This document shows positions 1 through 8,312 of a stretch of DNA of 64,000 nucleotides, piece by piece. Position 1 is the first letter of the stretch. Each line of letters opens with the position of its first letter. The position numbers and the translations under genes are program-made. Source of the stretch: Planctomycetota bacterium (GTDB lineage: Bacteria > Planctomycetota > UBA1135 > JACQFD01). The DNA is taken from positions 1 through 64,000 of the forward strand of contig JAEUHX010000016.1 of the NCBI GenBank assembly GCA_016792805.1, in the 5' to 3' direction. Below the pieces are notes generated by a model. It searched no databases. It had not been told where the DNA came from and was given only the letters and a program-made list of their open reading frames with translations.

Positions 1-150
1 GATTCGGCGGCGCATGCGCCGCCGGATGAAGCATCGCGCTGCCGATTCGTCATCGCGCGGGGCAAGCCCCGCGCAGTTGTTCGGCGCGAGCGCCGACCCT
101 ACGAGTCGGTTTCTGTGCACACCAAGACCGACCCACGCCCCGTTCCAGGC
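1..150 (+). repeat. Family C palindromic repeat, copy 1 (cut by window edge)
   Basis: A GC-rich string of short hairpins (GGCGGCGCATGCGCCGCC, GCGCGGGGC..GCCCCGCGC, TCGGCGCGAGCGCCGA) followed by a conserved tail with CCTACGAGTCGG and ACCAAGACCGACCCACG. The same block recurs at 226-375 with only a few differences and, inverted, at 23811-23956. It contains no convincing reading frame. The left end lies outside the window. Confidence 0.8.
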
Positions 151-198
151 CGTCGCGCATGTGTGAAGGCGAACGTTCGCCAGAATCTGTAAACCTTG

Positions 199-375
199 CC
201 GTAGGGCGCGGGCATCGCCCGCGACGATTCGGCGGCGCATGCGCCGCCGGATGAAGCATCGCGCTGCCGACTCGTCATCGCGCGGGGCAAGCCCCGCGCC
301 ATTGTTCGGCGCGTGCGCCGACCCTACGAGTCGGTTTCTGTGCACACCAAGACCGACCCACGCCCCGTTCCAAGC
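199..375 (+). repeat. Family C palindromic repeat, copy 2
   Basis: Nearly identical to copy 1, offset by 225 bases, and preceded by one more hairpin, GGGCGCGGGCATCGCCCGCG (about 203-222). Four successive palindromes are separated by short non-palindromic spacers. Together with copy 1 and the short copy at 449-503 it fills the gene-free stretch 1-610; I see no gene there. Confidence 0.8.
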
Positions 376-448
376 CGTCCCTCATCTGTGAATCTGAAGG
401 AGGGTGCAACCTGGTGCGAAGACATCCCAACAGATTCCTTCACGGTCT

Positions 449-503
449 CCGTAGGGCGCGGGCATCGCCCGCGACGATCTCGCGCGCGCATGCGCGCGCG
501 GAA
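449..503 (+). repeat. Family C repeat, short copy
   Basis: Holds only the GGGCGCGGGCATCGCCCGCG hairpin and a second perfect palindrome, CGCGCGCATGCGCGCG. The same two-hairpin form appears at 11897-11953. The remaining 504-610 holds nothing recognisable. Confidence 0.65.
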
Positions 504-610
504 TTTATGTTCCAGTTCAGCTCCGTCCCTCAGGACGCCCCAAGGCTGCACACACCCGGCGTGGAGCGCGGCGCCTTCTCAGGGAGATCCATCCAACGGG
601 ATGGCAGTCG

Positions 611-1708
611 CTACCCTTTCGCAGGCGCGCCCGCCGGCTTCGATGTCGGCGGGCGGCGCCGCGGAAGGTCGGGTGCCAACGACTCCTTCTTGGGCTTCGG
701 CGTTTCGGCGCCCGTCGCGATGAGTGAAGATCCGAGGTAGATGCCGCGCACGAGCGCTTCGAGATTGTCGAACTCGATGCGATCCACCTCGTCGTCGACG
801 CCATGGTAGTCGGGGTGCGTGGAGCCCGCGCTGAAGGAGTGCCCGATCACGTCCATCATGACAAAAGACATGTTGTCCGACCGAGTGTAATAATCCTGCG
901 CGGGGAACGGGTCGGGATAGACCTCGACTCCCGCTTCCTTCGCGCCGCGCGCGACGATTTCGCCGAGAGTGGAATAATCCCAGCCGGTCATCCAAGTGCG
1001 CTTGGCGCCCACCTGATGCGTGCGCCCGAGCATCTCCAGATTGAGGTCACAAATCGTCTTCTCCATGGGGATCGGCGGGGCCGCCACGTAGGCGCGCGAG
1101 CCGTATCCTTCGACCTCTTCTGCCGTGAAGCAGGCGAAGATCACAGAGCGCGCCGGGCGCTCCTTGCGCGCTGCGTAAGCGCGTGCCAGCGCGAGGACGG
1201 CAACGGTGCCGGAGCCGTCGTCGTCGGCTCCGTTATAGATCTGGTCACCGTCTTTATTGGGCTTTCGAGCCTTGCCGAGATGGTCGAAGTGGGCGGAGAA
1301 AACGATCGCCCCTGCATTCGGATCAGTGCCTTCGAGCATCGCCACCACATTTGCGACACGGAGCTTGCCGTCGTCGCGTAGCGCAGCGCGCCCGCCGAGC
1401 TTCACCGGCTGAAAGTAGGATCCTTCGGGCCCGCCCGGCTTGAGCTTCAGCTCCGCGAATGCCTTGGCCAAATAATCGGCGGCTTTCACCTGCCCCGGGC
1501 TCGGCGTCGCGCGTCCTTCCAGCTCATCGGACGCGAGATAGGTAAGGTCTCTCTTGAGGTCCTCGGCGCGGATCGCCTTCATCGCGTCGTGATCGACGGC
1601 CGCGACGCGCGCGGGCGCCGCCGTGGGTTGGGCCGATTGCGCCAACCCCAGGGCGGGGGCGAGGAGCAGCAGAGCGGAGAGGGCGGTGAGGGCGGGATGC
1701 TTAGGCAA
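611..1708 (-). CDS. Exported M28-family zinc aminopeptidase
   Basis: Predicted secreted metallopeptidase of the M28 (aminopeptidase Y/Q-like) family, 365 residues. The start is taken as TTG at 1708 because it opens directly into a signal peptide (LPKHPALTALSALLLLAPALGLAQ); the frame is open further upstream but that part is low-complexity and would run over the divergent mutase gene. Co-catalytic zinc ligands are visible in order: SAHFDHLG (His, Asp), GADDDGSG (Asp), TAEEVEG (Glu pair), DLNLEMLG and a C-terminal HPDYH. M28 enzymes remove N-terminal residues from peptides with two zinc ions; the substrate here is unknown. The C-terminal 30 residues are Pro/Lys/Arg rich. It is divergent from the mutase gene with 71 bases between the start codons. 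Confidence 0.85.
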   Translation of the reverse strand: MPKHPALTALSALLLLAPALGLAQSAQPTAAPARVAAVDHDAMKAIRAEDLKRDLTYLASDELEGRATPSPGQVKAADYLAKAFAELKLKPGGPEGSYFQPVKLGGRAALRDDGKLRVANVVAMLEGTDPNAGAIVFSAHFDHLGKARKPNKDGDQIYNGADDDGSGTVAVLALARAYAARKERPARSVIFACFTAEEVEGYGSRAYVAAPPIPMEKTICDLNLEMLGRTHQVGAKRTWMTGWDYSTLGEIVARGAKEAGVEVYPDPFPAQDYYTRSDNMSFVMMDVIGHSFSAGSTHPDYHGVDDEVDRIEFDNLEALVRGIYLGSSLIATGAETPKPKKESLAPDLPRRRPPTSKPAGAPAKG

Positions 1709-1779
1709 AAGGACACCTGTGGGGGCGCAGTCTGCGGCCGGCGTGGCGGCGCGTCGAGGTCGGATACGATCCTCGCCCC

Positions 1780-3411
1780 ATGCCCACGGATTCGCAGCTC
1801 GAGCGCTGGCGCGAGAAGACCTACAAACCCGCGGTGGCCAAATCGCCGGAGCGCGAGGCGGCCTTCCAGACGCCGTCGGGGATTCCGATCGACCCGCTCT
1901 ACGGCGGCGGCGAAGGGCTCCCGGGCGAGTGGCCCTACACGCGCGGCATCCGCCCGTCGATGTATCGCGGCCGCCACTGGACCATGCGGCAGTACGCCGG
2001 CTTCTCGTCGGCGGCCGAGACGAACGCGAGGTTTCGCTATTTGTTGGAGCAGGGGCAGACCGGCCTCTCGACGGCGTTCGATCTGCCGACGCAGATGGGC
2101 TACGACCCCGGCCATCCGCTGGCGGAGGGCGAGACCGGAAAAGTGGGAGTTCCGATCCCAACGCTGGCCGATTTCGAGCGACTGCTGGAGGGCATCCCGC
2201 TCGACCGCGTCTCGACATCGATGACCATCAATTCGACGGCGCCGATCTTGCTGGCGATGTACGTGGCGCTGGCGCGACGCCAGGGCGTGCCGAAAGAGAA
2301 AATTGAAGGGACCGTACAGAACGACCTGCTGAAGGAGTTTGCTTCGCGGGGCACCTATCGGTTCCCCGTGAAGCCGTCGATGCGCCTCGTCGTCGACACA
2401 ATCGCCTGGGCGAATGAGCACGCGCCGAGCTTCAATCCGATCTCGATCTCCGGATATCACATGCGCGAGGCGGGGTGCACCGCCGTCCAGGAGCTCGCGT
2501 TCACGCTCGGCCATGGCGCGGCTTATGTGCGTGCGGCGGTGGAGCGCGGCCTCGACGTGGATCGCTTCGGCGGTCGGCTGTCGTTCTTCTTTAATGCGCA
2601 TAATCACTTATTCGAGGAAGTTGCGAAGTTCCGCGCGGCGCGCCGGCTCTGGGCGAAAATCATGCGCGAGCAGTTCGGTGCCAAGAATCCGGCGTCGTGG
2701 CAGCTCCGCTTTCATACACAAACGGCCGGGTCGATGCTCACGAGTCAGCAGCCGGAGAACAACGTCGTGCGCGTGACAATCCAGGCGCTGGCGGCGATTC
2801 TCGGCGGGACGCAGTCGCTCCATACCAATAGCAAGGATGAGGCGCTGTCGCTGCCGACGGAGGCCGCCGTGCGCACGGCGCTGCGGACACAACAGATTCT
2901 CGCGGCGGAGTCGGGTGTGACGGAGACGGTCGATCCGCTGGGCGGCGCGCCCTTTGTGGAGGCTCTCACCGATGAGCTCGAGGCGCGCGCCGTGGAGCTC
3001 ATGAAGCAGGTGGACGCCCAGGGCGGCCCGGTGGCAGCCATCGAGACGGGATTCATCCAGCGGGAGATTCATCGCTCGGCACTTGCGTGGCAGCGCGACG
3101 TGGAGAGCGCGAAGCGGAAAATTGTGGGAGTGAATTGTTACACGATCGAGGAGAAGGAGCCGCCGGCGATTTTCAAGCCGGATCCGAAGGCGGTGGAGGA
3201 GGTGAAGCGGTCGCTCGATCGCGTCCGGCGTACGCGCGACGCGCGGCGCGTGGCCGACGGCCTCGATCGGCTGGAAGGGGCCGCGCGCGACGAGCGCACC
3301 AATTTATTAGATCCGATTCTCGAGTGCGTGGAGGCGTATGCGTCGGTCGGCGAGATGTGTGATCGCCTCGAGCGCGTCTTCGGGCGCTACCGCGCGCCGT
3401 CAGTTCTGTAG
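1780..3411 (+). CDS. Methylmalonyl-CoA mutase, large (catalytic) subunit without B12 domain
   Basis: 543 residues covering only the acyl-CoA-binding TIM-barrel half of the mutase. The adenosylcobalamin-binding domain (about 130 residues with DxHxxG) is absent, so a separate small subunit must be encoded elsewhere. Diagnostic motifs are TRGIRPSMYRGR, RQYAGFSSAAETN, STAFDLPTQMGYD, SISGYHMREAG and TQSLHTNSKDEA. The Tyr of RQYAGF and the Arg of KPSMR are the residues that, from family knowledge, favour methylmalonyl-CoA over isobutyryl-CoA, so R-methylmalonyl-CoA/succinyl-CoA interconversion is the best guess. Start ATG at 1780. It is followed after 11 bases by the yedK-like gene on the same strand. 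A related acyl-CoA mutase specificity cannot be excluded. Confidence 0.9.
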   Translation: MPTDSQLERWREKTYKPAVAKSPEREAAFQTPSGIPIDPLYGGGEGLPGEWPYTRGIRPSMYRGRHWTMRQYAGFSSAAETNARFRYLLEQGQTGLSTAFDLPTQMGYDPGHPLAEGETGKVGVPIPTLADFERLLEGIPLDRVSTSMTINSTAPILLAMYVALARRQGVPKEKIEGTVQNDLLKEFASRGTYRFPVKPSMRLVVDTIAWANEHAPSFNPISISGYHMREAGCTAVQELAFTLGHGAAYVRAAVERGLDVDRFGGRLSFFFNAHNHLFEEVAKFRAARRLWAKIMREQFGAKNPASWQLRFHTQTAGSMLTSQQPENNVVRVTIQALAAILGGTQSLHTNSKDEALSLPTEAAVRTALRTQQILAAESGVTETVDPLGGAPFVEALTDELEARAVELMKQVDAQGGPVAAIETGFIQREIHRSALAWQRDVESAKRKIVGVNCYTIEEKEPPAIFKPDPKAVEEVKRSLDRVRRTRDARRVADGLDRLEGAARDERTNLLDPILECVEAYASVGEMCDRLERVFGRYRAPSVL

Positions 3412-3422
3412 GATCGAAGCCC

Positions 3423-4106
3423 ATGTGCGGCCGCTTCGCACTCAACGTCTCGGCAGAGGATCTCACGCGGATCTTCCATGTCGGCGGGGCCCCTTCGCTG
3501 CCGCGGAGGTTCAATATTGCGCCGACGCAGACCGTGGCGGCGCTGCGGCGGCTTCCCGGGGAGGCGGCTGCTTCGGTGGCGCTGCTGCGCTGGGGGCTCG
3601 TCCCGTCTTGGGCGAAGGATCTCGCCATCGGAAACAAGATGATCAATGCGCGCGGCGAGACGGCGGCAGAGAAGCCGTCGTTCCGCAAGCCGTTCGCGCA
3701 GCAGCGCTGCGCTGTGCTCGCAACCGGTTTTTATGAGTGGGATCAGAAGGGGCCCGTGAAGCGGCCGTTTCTGTTCCGAGTGCACAAAGGAGAGCCCTTC
3801 GCGATGGCGGGTCTTTGGGATCGGTGGAAGAATCCGGAGAGCGGGGAAATCGTTGAGTCTTGCTCGATTGTGACAACGGAGGCGAATGCACTGATACAGC
3901 CGATTCACGACCGGATGCCGCTGATCCTCGACGGCTACGGGCTCGCAACGTGGCTCGATCCGCAAGTGAAAGATCGCGAGCGGCTGCAATCCCTGGTGCG
4001 TCCCTATTCGGCGGATGCGATGGATACTTATGAGGTGAGCCGAAGAGTCAATAATCCGCGCGTCGACGATCCGGGTCTCGCGGAGCCCGTGGCGGACGCG
4101 TCGTGA
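3423..4106 (+). CDS. yedK: SRAP-domain abasic-site-processing protein (YedK/HMCES family)
   Basis: 227 residues, the usual length for bacterial SRAP proteins. The family forms a thiazolidine DNA-protein crosslink between its N-terminal cysteine and an abasic site in single-stranded DNA, shielding it from cleavage. The start MCGRF exposes Cys2 once the initiator Met is removed. Asn75 (NARGET), Glu105 (GFYEW) and His162 (HDRMP) match the other active-site residues. The stop codon overlaps the GTG start of the next gene by four bases, so the two are probably translated together, although no functional link is obvious. Confidence 0.95.
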   Translation: MCGRFALNVSAEDLTRIFHVGGAPSLPRRFNIAPTQTVAALRRLPGEAAASVALLRWGLVPSWAKDLAIGNKMINARGETAAEKPSFRKPFAQQRCAVLATGFYEWDQKGPVKRPFLFRVHKGEPFAMAGLWDRWKNPESGEIVESCSIVTTEANALIQPIHDRMPLILDGYGLATWLDPQVKDRERLQSLVRPYSADAMDTYEVSRRVNNPRVDDPGLAEPVADAS

Positions 4107-5776
4107 GCTTGCCCGCCGAGCGCGATGCGTCGATCGTGGGCATCCTCGGTTACCACGATCGGACGAAACATTACCCAACGCGATTCGCGCGGTCGCTCGG
4201 CTATCTCGATTGGGACAATCAGCCGAATCCGTTTCGGCGGTACGAGGGTGCGGATCTCGTGCCACTGCGGCTCGATCGCGAGGATTCGGCGCCGAGCCAG
4301 CGGGATTTGTATGGGGCGCCGGGGACTGTTGCCGCGGCGCCCCTCAACCGGGCTTCGCTCTCGCGATTTCTTGAGCTCTCCTTGGCGATCACGGCGTGGA
4401 AGGAATTCAAGGGTTCGCGATGGGCGCTGCGGGCCAATCCGTCGAGCGGAAATCTGCATCCGACGGAGGGAACTGTGATTATTCCGCCGATGGCCGGAGT
4501 CTCGGAGGTGGCCGTCGTCGCCCACTATGCGCCGAAGGAGCACGCGCTCGAACTGCGCGCACAAATAGCGGCGGATGCGTGGCGCGAGGCAGTGGCGCGG
4601 CTGCCGGAGGGCGCGTGGCTGATCGGGCTCTCCTCGATCCATTGGCGTGAGGCCTGGAAGTATGGAGAGCGCGCGTATCGATATTGCCAGCACGACGTGG
4701 GGCACGCGATCGGAGCGCTGAGGATGGCAGCGGCGACGCTCGGGTGGCGGCTCGAGGTGCTTGCAGATGTCAGCGATGCAGAGGTTGCTTCGGCGCTCGG
4801 ACTCGATCGGGCCGCCGATTTTGAGGGCGCCGAGCGCGAGGAGCCCGATTTGTTGGCTCTCGTTGCGCCGGCCGGATCGTCGGCGGCGCCCGCGGGGCTC
4901 GGCGCTCGAATCGCGCAGGCCGCTCGCAGCGCGCAGTGGCGCGGGCTCGCCAACCCGCTGAGTCGAGATCACGTCGATTGGGAGATCATCGATCGAGCGG
5001 CGGCTTTTGCACAGAAGCCGCAGGAGGCGTCGTGGACGGCGCCAGGGCCATCGCCGAACTTTTGTGAGTTCACCGACTCGCTTGGAGCAGACCTGCGAGC
5101 GAGCGCGGTGATTCGTGCGCGTCGCAGCGCGGTAGACTTCGACAGCAAAACTCCGCTCGACGCCGAGCGATTTTTTGCCATTCTCGACCGCACCTTGCCA
5201 CGCTCGGACCGAGCGCCCTTCGACGCGCTGCCGGGGGCGCCATCCATCCACCTCGCCATTTTTGTGCATCGCGTCACGGGTCTCACACCCGGGCTGTATC
5301 TGTTGGCTCGCGATCCGGCACGGGTGGGTGAGCTCCGCTCCTCATTGCGGCCGGCCTTCGAATGGGCAGCCGTGGACGGTGCTCCATCGCATCTTCCGCT
5401 CTTCCTCTTGAAGCGCGGCGACATGCGAGATTGGGGGCGGTCGATCTCCTGCGACCAAGGGATCGCGGGCGACGGCGCTTTCTCGCTTGGCATGATTGCA
5501 CATTTCGAGGATCGCCTTCGCGAATCGGGGCCCTGGATGTATCGACGCCTCCATTGGGAGGCCGGGCTCATCGGCCAGGTGCTCTACCTGGAAGCGACAT
5601 CGGCTGGGATCCGCGGCACCGGGATTGGTTGCTTCTTCGACGACGAGATGCATGGCGTCCTCGGCATCAAGAATCACGCGCTCCATACCCTGTATCATTT
5701 CGCCGTCGGCAACCCCGTCGAAGACGCTCGCCTGACGACTCTCCCCGCTTACGCCGACGCGGCGTTTCGAGTTTGA
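4103..5776 (+). CDS. SagB/ThcOx-family nitroreductase-like dehydrogenase, two-module
   Basis: 557 residues, starting at GTG 4103 inside the stop of the upstream gene. It holds two consecutive nitroreductase-fold modules of the SagB/ThcOx type: the first about residues 70-240 (KGSRWALRANPSSGNLHPTEG, which resembles the FMN-binding RxSxG region), the second about residues 310-540 (RARRSAVDF ... AGLIGQVLYLEATSAGIRGTGIGCFFDD). SagB-type enzymes are FMN oxidases that aromatise azolines in peptide natural products, but long stand-alone versions like this occur without any biosynthetic cluster. No YcaO, precursor peptide or transporter is nearby, so a peptide-modifying role is not supported; the substrate is unknown. 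Confidence 0.8.
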   Translation: MSLPAERDASIVGILGYHDRTKHYPTRFARSLGYLDWDNQPNPFRRYEGADLVPLRLDREDSAPSQRDLYGAPGTVAAAPLNRASLSRFLELSLAITAWKEFKGSRWALRANPSSGNLHPTEGTVIIPPMAGVSEVAVVAHYAPKEHALELRAQIAADAWREAVARLPEGAWLIGLSSIHWREAWKYGERAYRYCQHDVGHAIGALRMAAATLGWRLEVLADVSDAEVASALGLDRAADFEGAEREEPDLLALVAPAGSSAAPAGLGARIAQAARSAQWRGLANPLSRDHVDWEIIDRAAAFAQKPQEASWTAPGPSPNFCEFTDSLGADLRASAVIRARRSAVDFDSKTPLDAERFFAILDRTLPRSDRAPFDALPGAPSIHLAIFVHRVTGLTPGLYLLARDPARVGELRSSLRPAFEWAAVDGAPSHLPLFLLKRGDMRDWGRSISCDQGIAGDGAFSLGMIAHFEDRLRESGPWMYRRLHWEAGLIGQVLYLEATSAGIRGTGIGCFFDDEMHGVLGIKNHALHTLYHFAVGNPVEDARLTTLPAYADAAFRV

Positions 5777-5786
5777 GGCGGGAGCG

Positions 5787-6428
5787 ATGATCCGCCGTTC
5801 GCCGAGAGAGTACTGCTCAGATTCCCGCCCAATGCTGGCGATCGCTATCTGTTGCGTTCTTGGCTGTAGCGCGCAGGACGCTAGGAGAGACGTTTCGGGC
5901 CCCGCCGACCTCGCGAACTATTTTCGAACCCTAGCTTCCGACTCAGCGGAGATGAGTGAAGATGAGAAGCCGGCGAGTCGTGGGATTCGTAGCCAGTTTT
6001 TTGGTGAGGAATTCTCTTCGAAGAGTAAGAAGGTGGTCGTCTACCGCGACGCGCACGACGATCGTTGGATCGCAATCACGGTCGACCGGGAGCTGAAGCA
6101 AGGCCAAGGCGATCCGTCGTTCAATCATTGCCTGGCCGTGGTCTTGGCGTTGCGGCAAGAGGGACGGTTCCGGGCCATAGCATCCGGCTTGCTCTGGAGA
6201 TCCGATGTGAGGCGCATCGATGGGCGTTCCTGCGACTATTGGGTGACGCTCAAGAAAGCGCGGTACCACGTGTCGACTGCCGACACCGGCAATGGTGCGG
6301 AAATCTGTTATGATATGGAGGCGAAGCTCGGGGAAATTGAGATTCGCGAGACTGCTCGGCTGAAGCTCAAAGAGACGGTCGAAGGACCTTGGCCCGCATG
6401 GCTCAGAGTTCCGTCAGAGGGCAGATAA
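5787..6428 (+). CDS. Hypothetical lipoprotein
   Basis: 213 residues, family not recognised. A short hydrophobic stretch ending in a lipobox (AICCVLGC) near residue 27 predicts signal peptidase II processing and lipid attachment. An internal ATG at 5832 would give a minimal signal peptide (MLAIAICCVLGC); either start is possible. The mature part is charged, without internal repeats or membrane segments, with a DYWVTLKKARYHVS segment resembling a beta-sheet domain. It begins 10 bases after the SagB-like gene and may be the last gene of that transcript. Confidence 0.65.
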   Translation: MIRRSPREYCSDSRPMLAIAICCVLGCSAQDARRDVSGPADLANYFRTLASDSAEMSEDEKPASRGIRSQFFGEEFSSKSKKVVVYRDAHDDRWIAITVDRELKQGQGDPSFNHCLAVVLALRQEGRFRAIASGLLWRSDVRRIDGRSCDYWVTLKKARYHVSTADTGNGAEICYDMEAKLGEIEIRETARLKLKETVEGPWPAWLRVPSEGR

Positions 6429-6597
6429 GGGAGGCGCGGGCCGAGCAATGGCGAGGGCCGCGCTCCGCGCGATGGGAACTCGGTGACGGGGTTCTTCATT
6501 CGCGCGCGCACGCGCCGGCCCCACTTATCAACCAGGGAGCGGCGCTCACGCGCTGACTCCGCGTCTCCGCGCAGCTGAGTCTCCGGCGCCAGATTGA

Positions 6598-8064
6598 TTA
6601 CTTTCCCGGGTGTGGGCGCATTGCGCCGGGGCCTGGGCGCGATGCCGGTGTAATCACAAAAGTCGGGAACGGGCCTTCCGCCGTGAGCCCTACTTCCACC
6701 TCGCGCGTCGTTTCGCTCGACGATTTCAACTGTACCGACCGGATCGGCAGCTTCAGCGGCGCGTAGGGCTCCGAGTCGAGCAGCAGCATCGCCGAGCTGA
6801 CCGGCGTATTCTCCAGCTCCAATCGAAATGTGCCATCCGATCCGAGCCTTACGGAATCATAGAAATACGGATCAGCCCAAGCCCACTCTTCCTCCGCGAC
6901 CACAATCACTTCTATCGAAGCGATCTGCTCCGTTCCCGAGGGCTTCAGCTTTCCCGACACGATCACCGGCTTTCCGAGCCGGATATCGCCAAGCTGCGTC
7001 AGGTCCGTCGGCACCATCTCCGTCGGCGCATAGCCCGTCGCACGAACGCGAAGCCGCGCGCGCTCGAGCGGCATCTCCGAGCAGTCAAGCTCGAAGGCGC
7101 CGTCGGGGCCGGTGATCTCCGTCGGCCGCTCCTGCGAGAGCGCGAAGTCTTTTCCGAGCAAGATGACTTCTGCCCCTGCGATCGGCTTGCCGGAGGTTTC
7201 GTCGAGCACTCGCCCCGATGCCATCACCGGTGCTTTGAGTGAAAACGGCATCACGCGGCTCTCGCCCGCCATCAAGGTGAGCGGCCCGGCCATCGTCGCC
7301 TGATGCTCTTCGGCCCTCACCCAGACAACCACATCTCCAAGCGGCAGGTCCTGGAACGGAAGCTCAAAATTACCACTCTCGTCCGTGTCCGTTTCCTCTG
7401 GCATGTCGCGCCACGGAGCAAAATTTGTGCATGCCGAAACAATCGCTCCTTGCAGCGGTGCACCCGTCGCGAGATCGAGAACTCGTCCGCGCAGCGTCGG
7501 CGCCGGCGCAATGGCGAGGTTTACTTCCACCGGCATGGCGCCCTTGGGATGGTGCGGTAGCGGCCCGCCGACCGGCGGCGACCAGCGGTCGATCTCCGGC
7601 GTCGCCGAAGCGCGAGCCTTCACGGTGGCCCACGTCGCAGCCACGTTCCAGCCCGCCAGCAGCGTGCGCCCATAGCGAAGCTCGTAACGTCCGTCGGACT
7701 CGATCTCTGCGCTCGAGAGCTGCTCGCCCGCCGCGTTGTGAAGCACCACTTCGAGCCCCGAAAGCTCGAGACCCGCCGGCTTGTCGACTCGACCTGTGGC
7801 GACAATCGGGTCGTCCTCGAGAGGATGCGCCGAGGGCGCGTGGCGATTCTGAGTTGCTGTCGTACGTGACGCGGAGCCGCTCTGTATTCCCGAAGCGCTC
7901 GCCGGCGCCTCGGTCGGCTGTGCCGACGTCTCGTTGGGTCGAGTCGTGGGCGTCCCCGACGCGCCGCGCTCCCCCGCATCGCTCAGGAGGTAAATGCCGA
8001 CTCCAAGCCCCGCGAGCACGAGCAGAACTAGAAAGGGGAGGATCGATCGCGAATTCGACGACAT
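6598..8064 (-). CDS. Membrane-anchored carboxypeptidase-regulatory-like repeat protein
   Basis: 488 residues from ATG 8064, chosen over an upstream ATG at 8100 because it opens into MSSNSRSILPFLVLLVLAG, a single N-terminal membrane helix; a GAAGAG sequence lies upstream. A Ser/Thr/Pro/Ala-rich linker (residues 30-80) leads to at least four CarboxypepD_reg-like beta-sandwich units, each opening with xGRV-D--xGxPxxGA (for example LRGRVLDLATGAPLQGA and ASGRVLDETSGKPIAGA). Such domains are non-catalytic and usually sit outside the membrane. The same module forms the C-terminal half of the two sigma-factor fusions at 21231 and 60520. Function unknown. Confidence 0.8.
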   Translation of the reverse strand: MSSNSRSILPFLVLLVLAGLGVGIYLLSDAGERGASGTPTTRPNETSAQPTEAPASASGIQSGSASRTTATQNRHAPSAHPLEDDPIVATGRVDKPAGLELSGLEVVLHNAAGEQLSSAEIESDGRYELRYGRTLLAGWNVAATWATVKARASATPEIDRWSPPVGGPLPHHPKGAMPVEVNLAIAPAPTLRGRVLDLATGAPLQGAIVSACTNFAPWRDMPEETDTDESGNFELPFQDLPLGDVVVWVRAEEHQATMAGPLTLMAGESRVMPFSLKAPVMASGRVLDETSGKPIAGAEVILLGKDFALSQERPTEITGPDGAFELDCSEMPLERARLRVRATGYAPTEMVPTDLTQLGDIRLGKPVIVSGKLKPSGTEQIASIEVIVVAEEEWAWADPYFYDSVRLGSDGTFRLELENTPVSSAMLLLDSEPYAPLKLPIRSVQLKSSSETTREVEVGLTAEGPFPTFVITPASRPGPGAMRPHPGK

Positions 8065-8312
8065 GGGCAGCTCTTCGGACGGCGCATGACGCCGCCCCAT
8101 GCCGCTAACGTACGGCGGAGGGCATCCTCCGTTCTCTATCGGCTTTGGAAGTTGGAAGGGAGCGTTGCGCCGTGGGCCGCGTGGGGCAGAATCTCCTCGA
8201 GAACTTGCCGGCTCGATTCTCCCGCCTAAGCAGGGGCGACTAGGGAACCGAGCTTCGGACGCGTCCCGTCGTCATCCTCACTCCCAAGCCTCTTCTCCTG
8301 GATCGTCCCCTC

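Noticed and set aside
1579-2607. Long open frame antisense to the methylmalonyl-CoA mutase gene
   Set aside because: Composition is Arg/Pro/Ala-rich with no family match, and it mirrors the highly conserved mutase codons; a GC-rich shadow frame.
4103-5776. RiPP (azoline peptide) biosynthetic cluster around the SagB-like gene
   Set aside because: Neighbours are a mutase, a DNA-repair protein and a lipoprotein; no YcaO, precursor peptide or exporter is seen.
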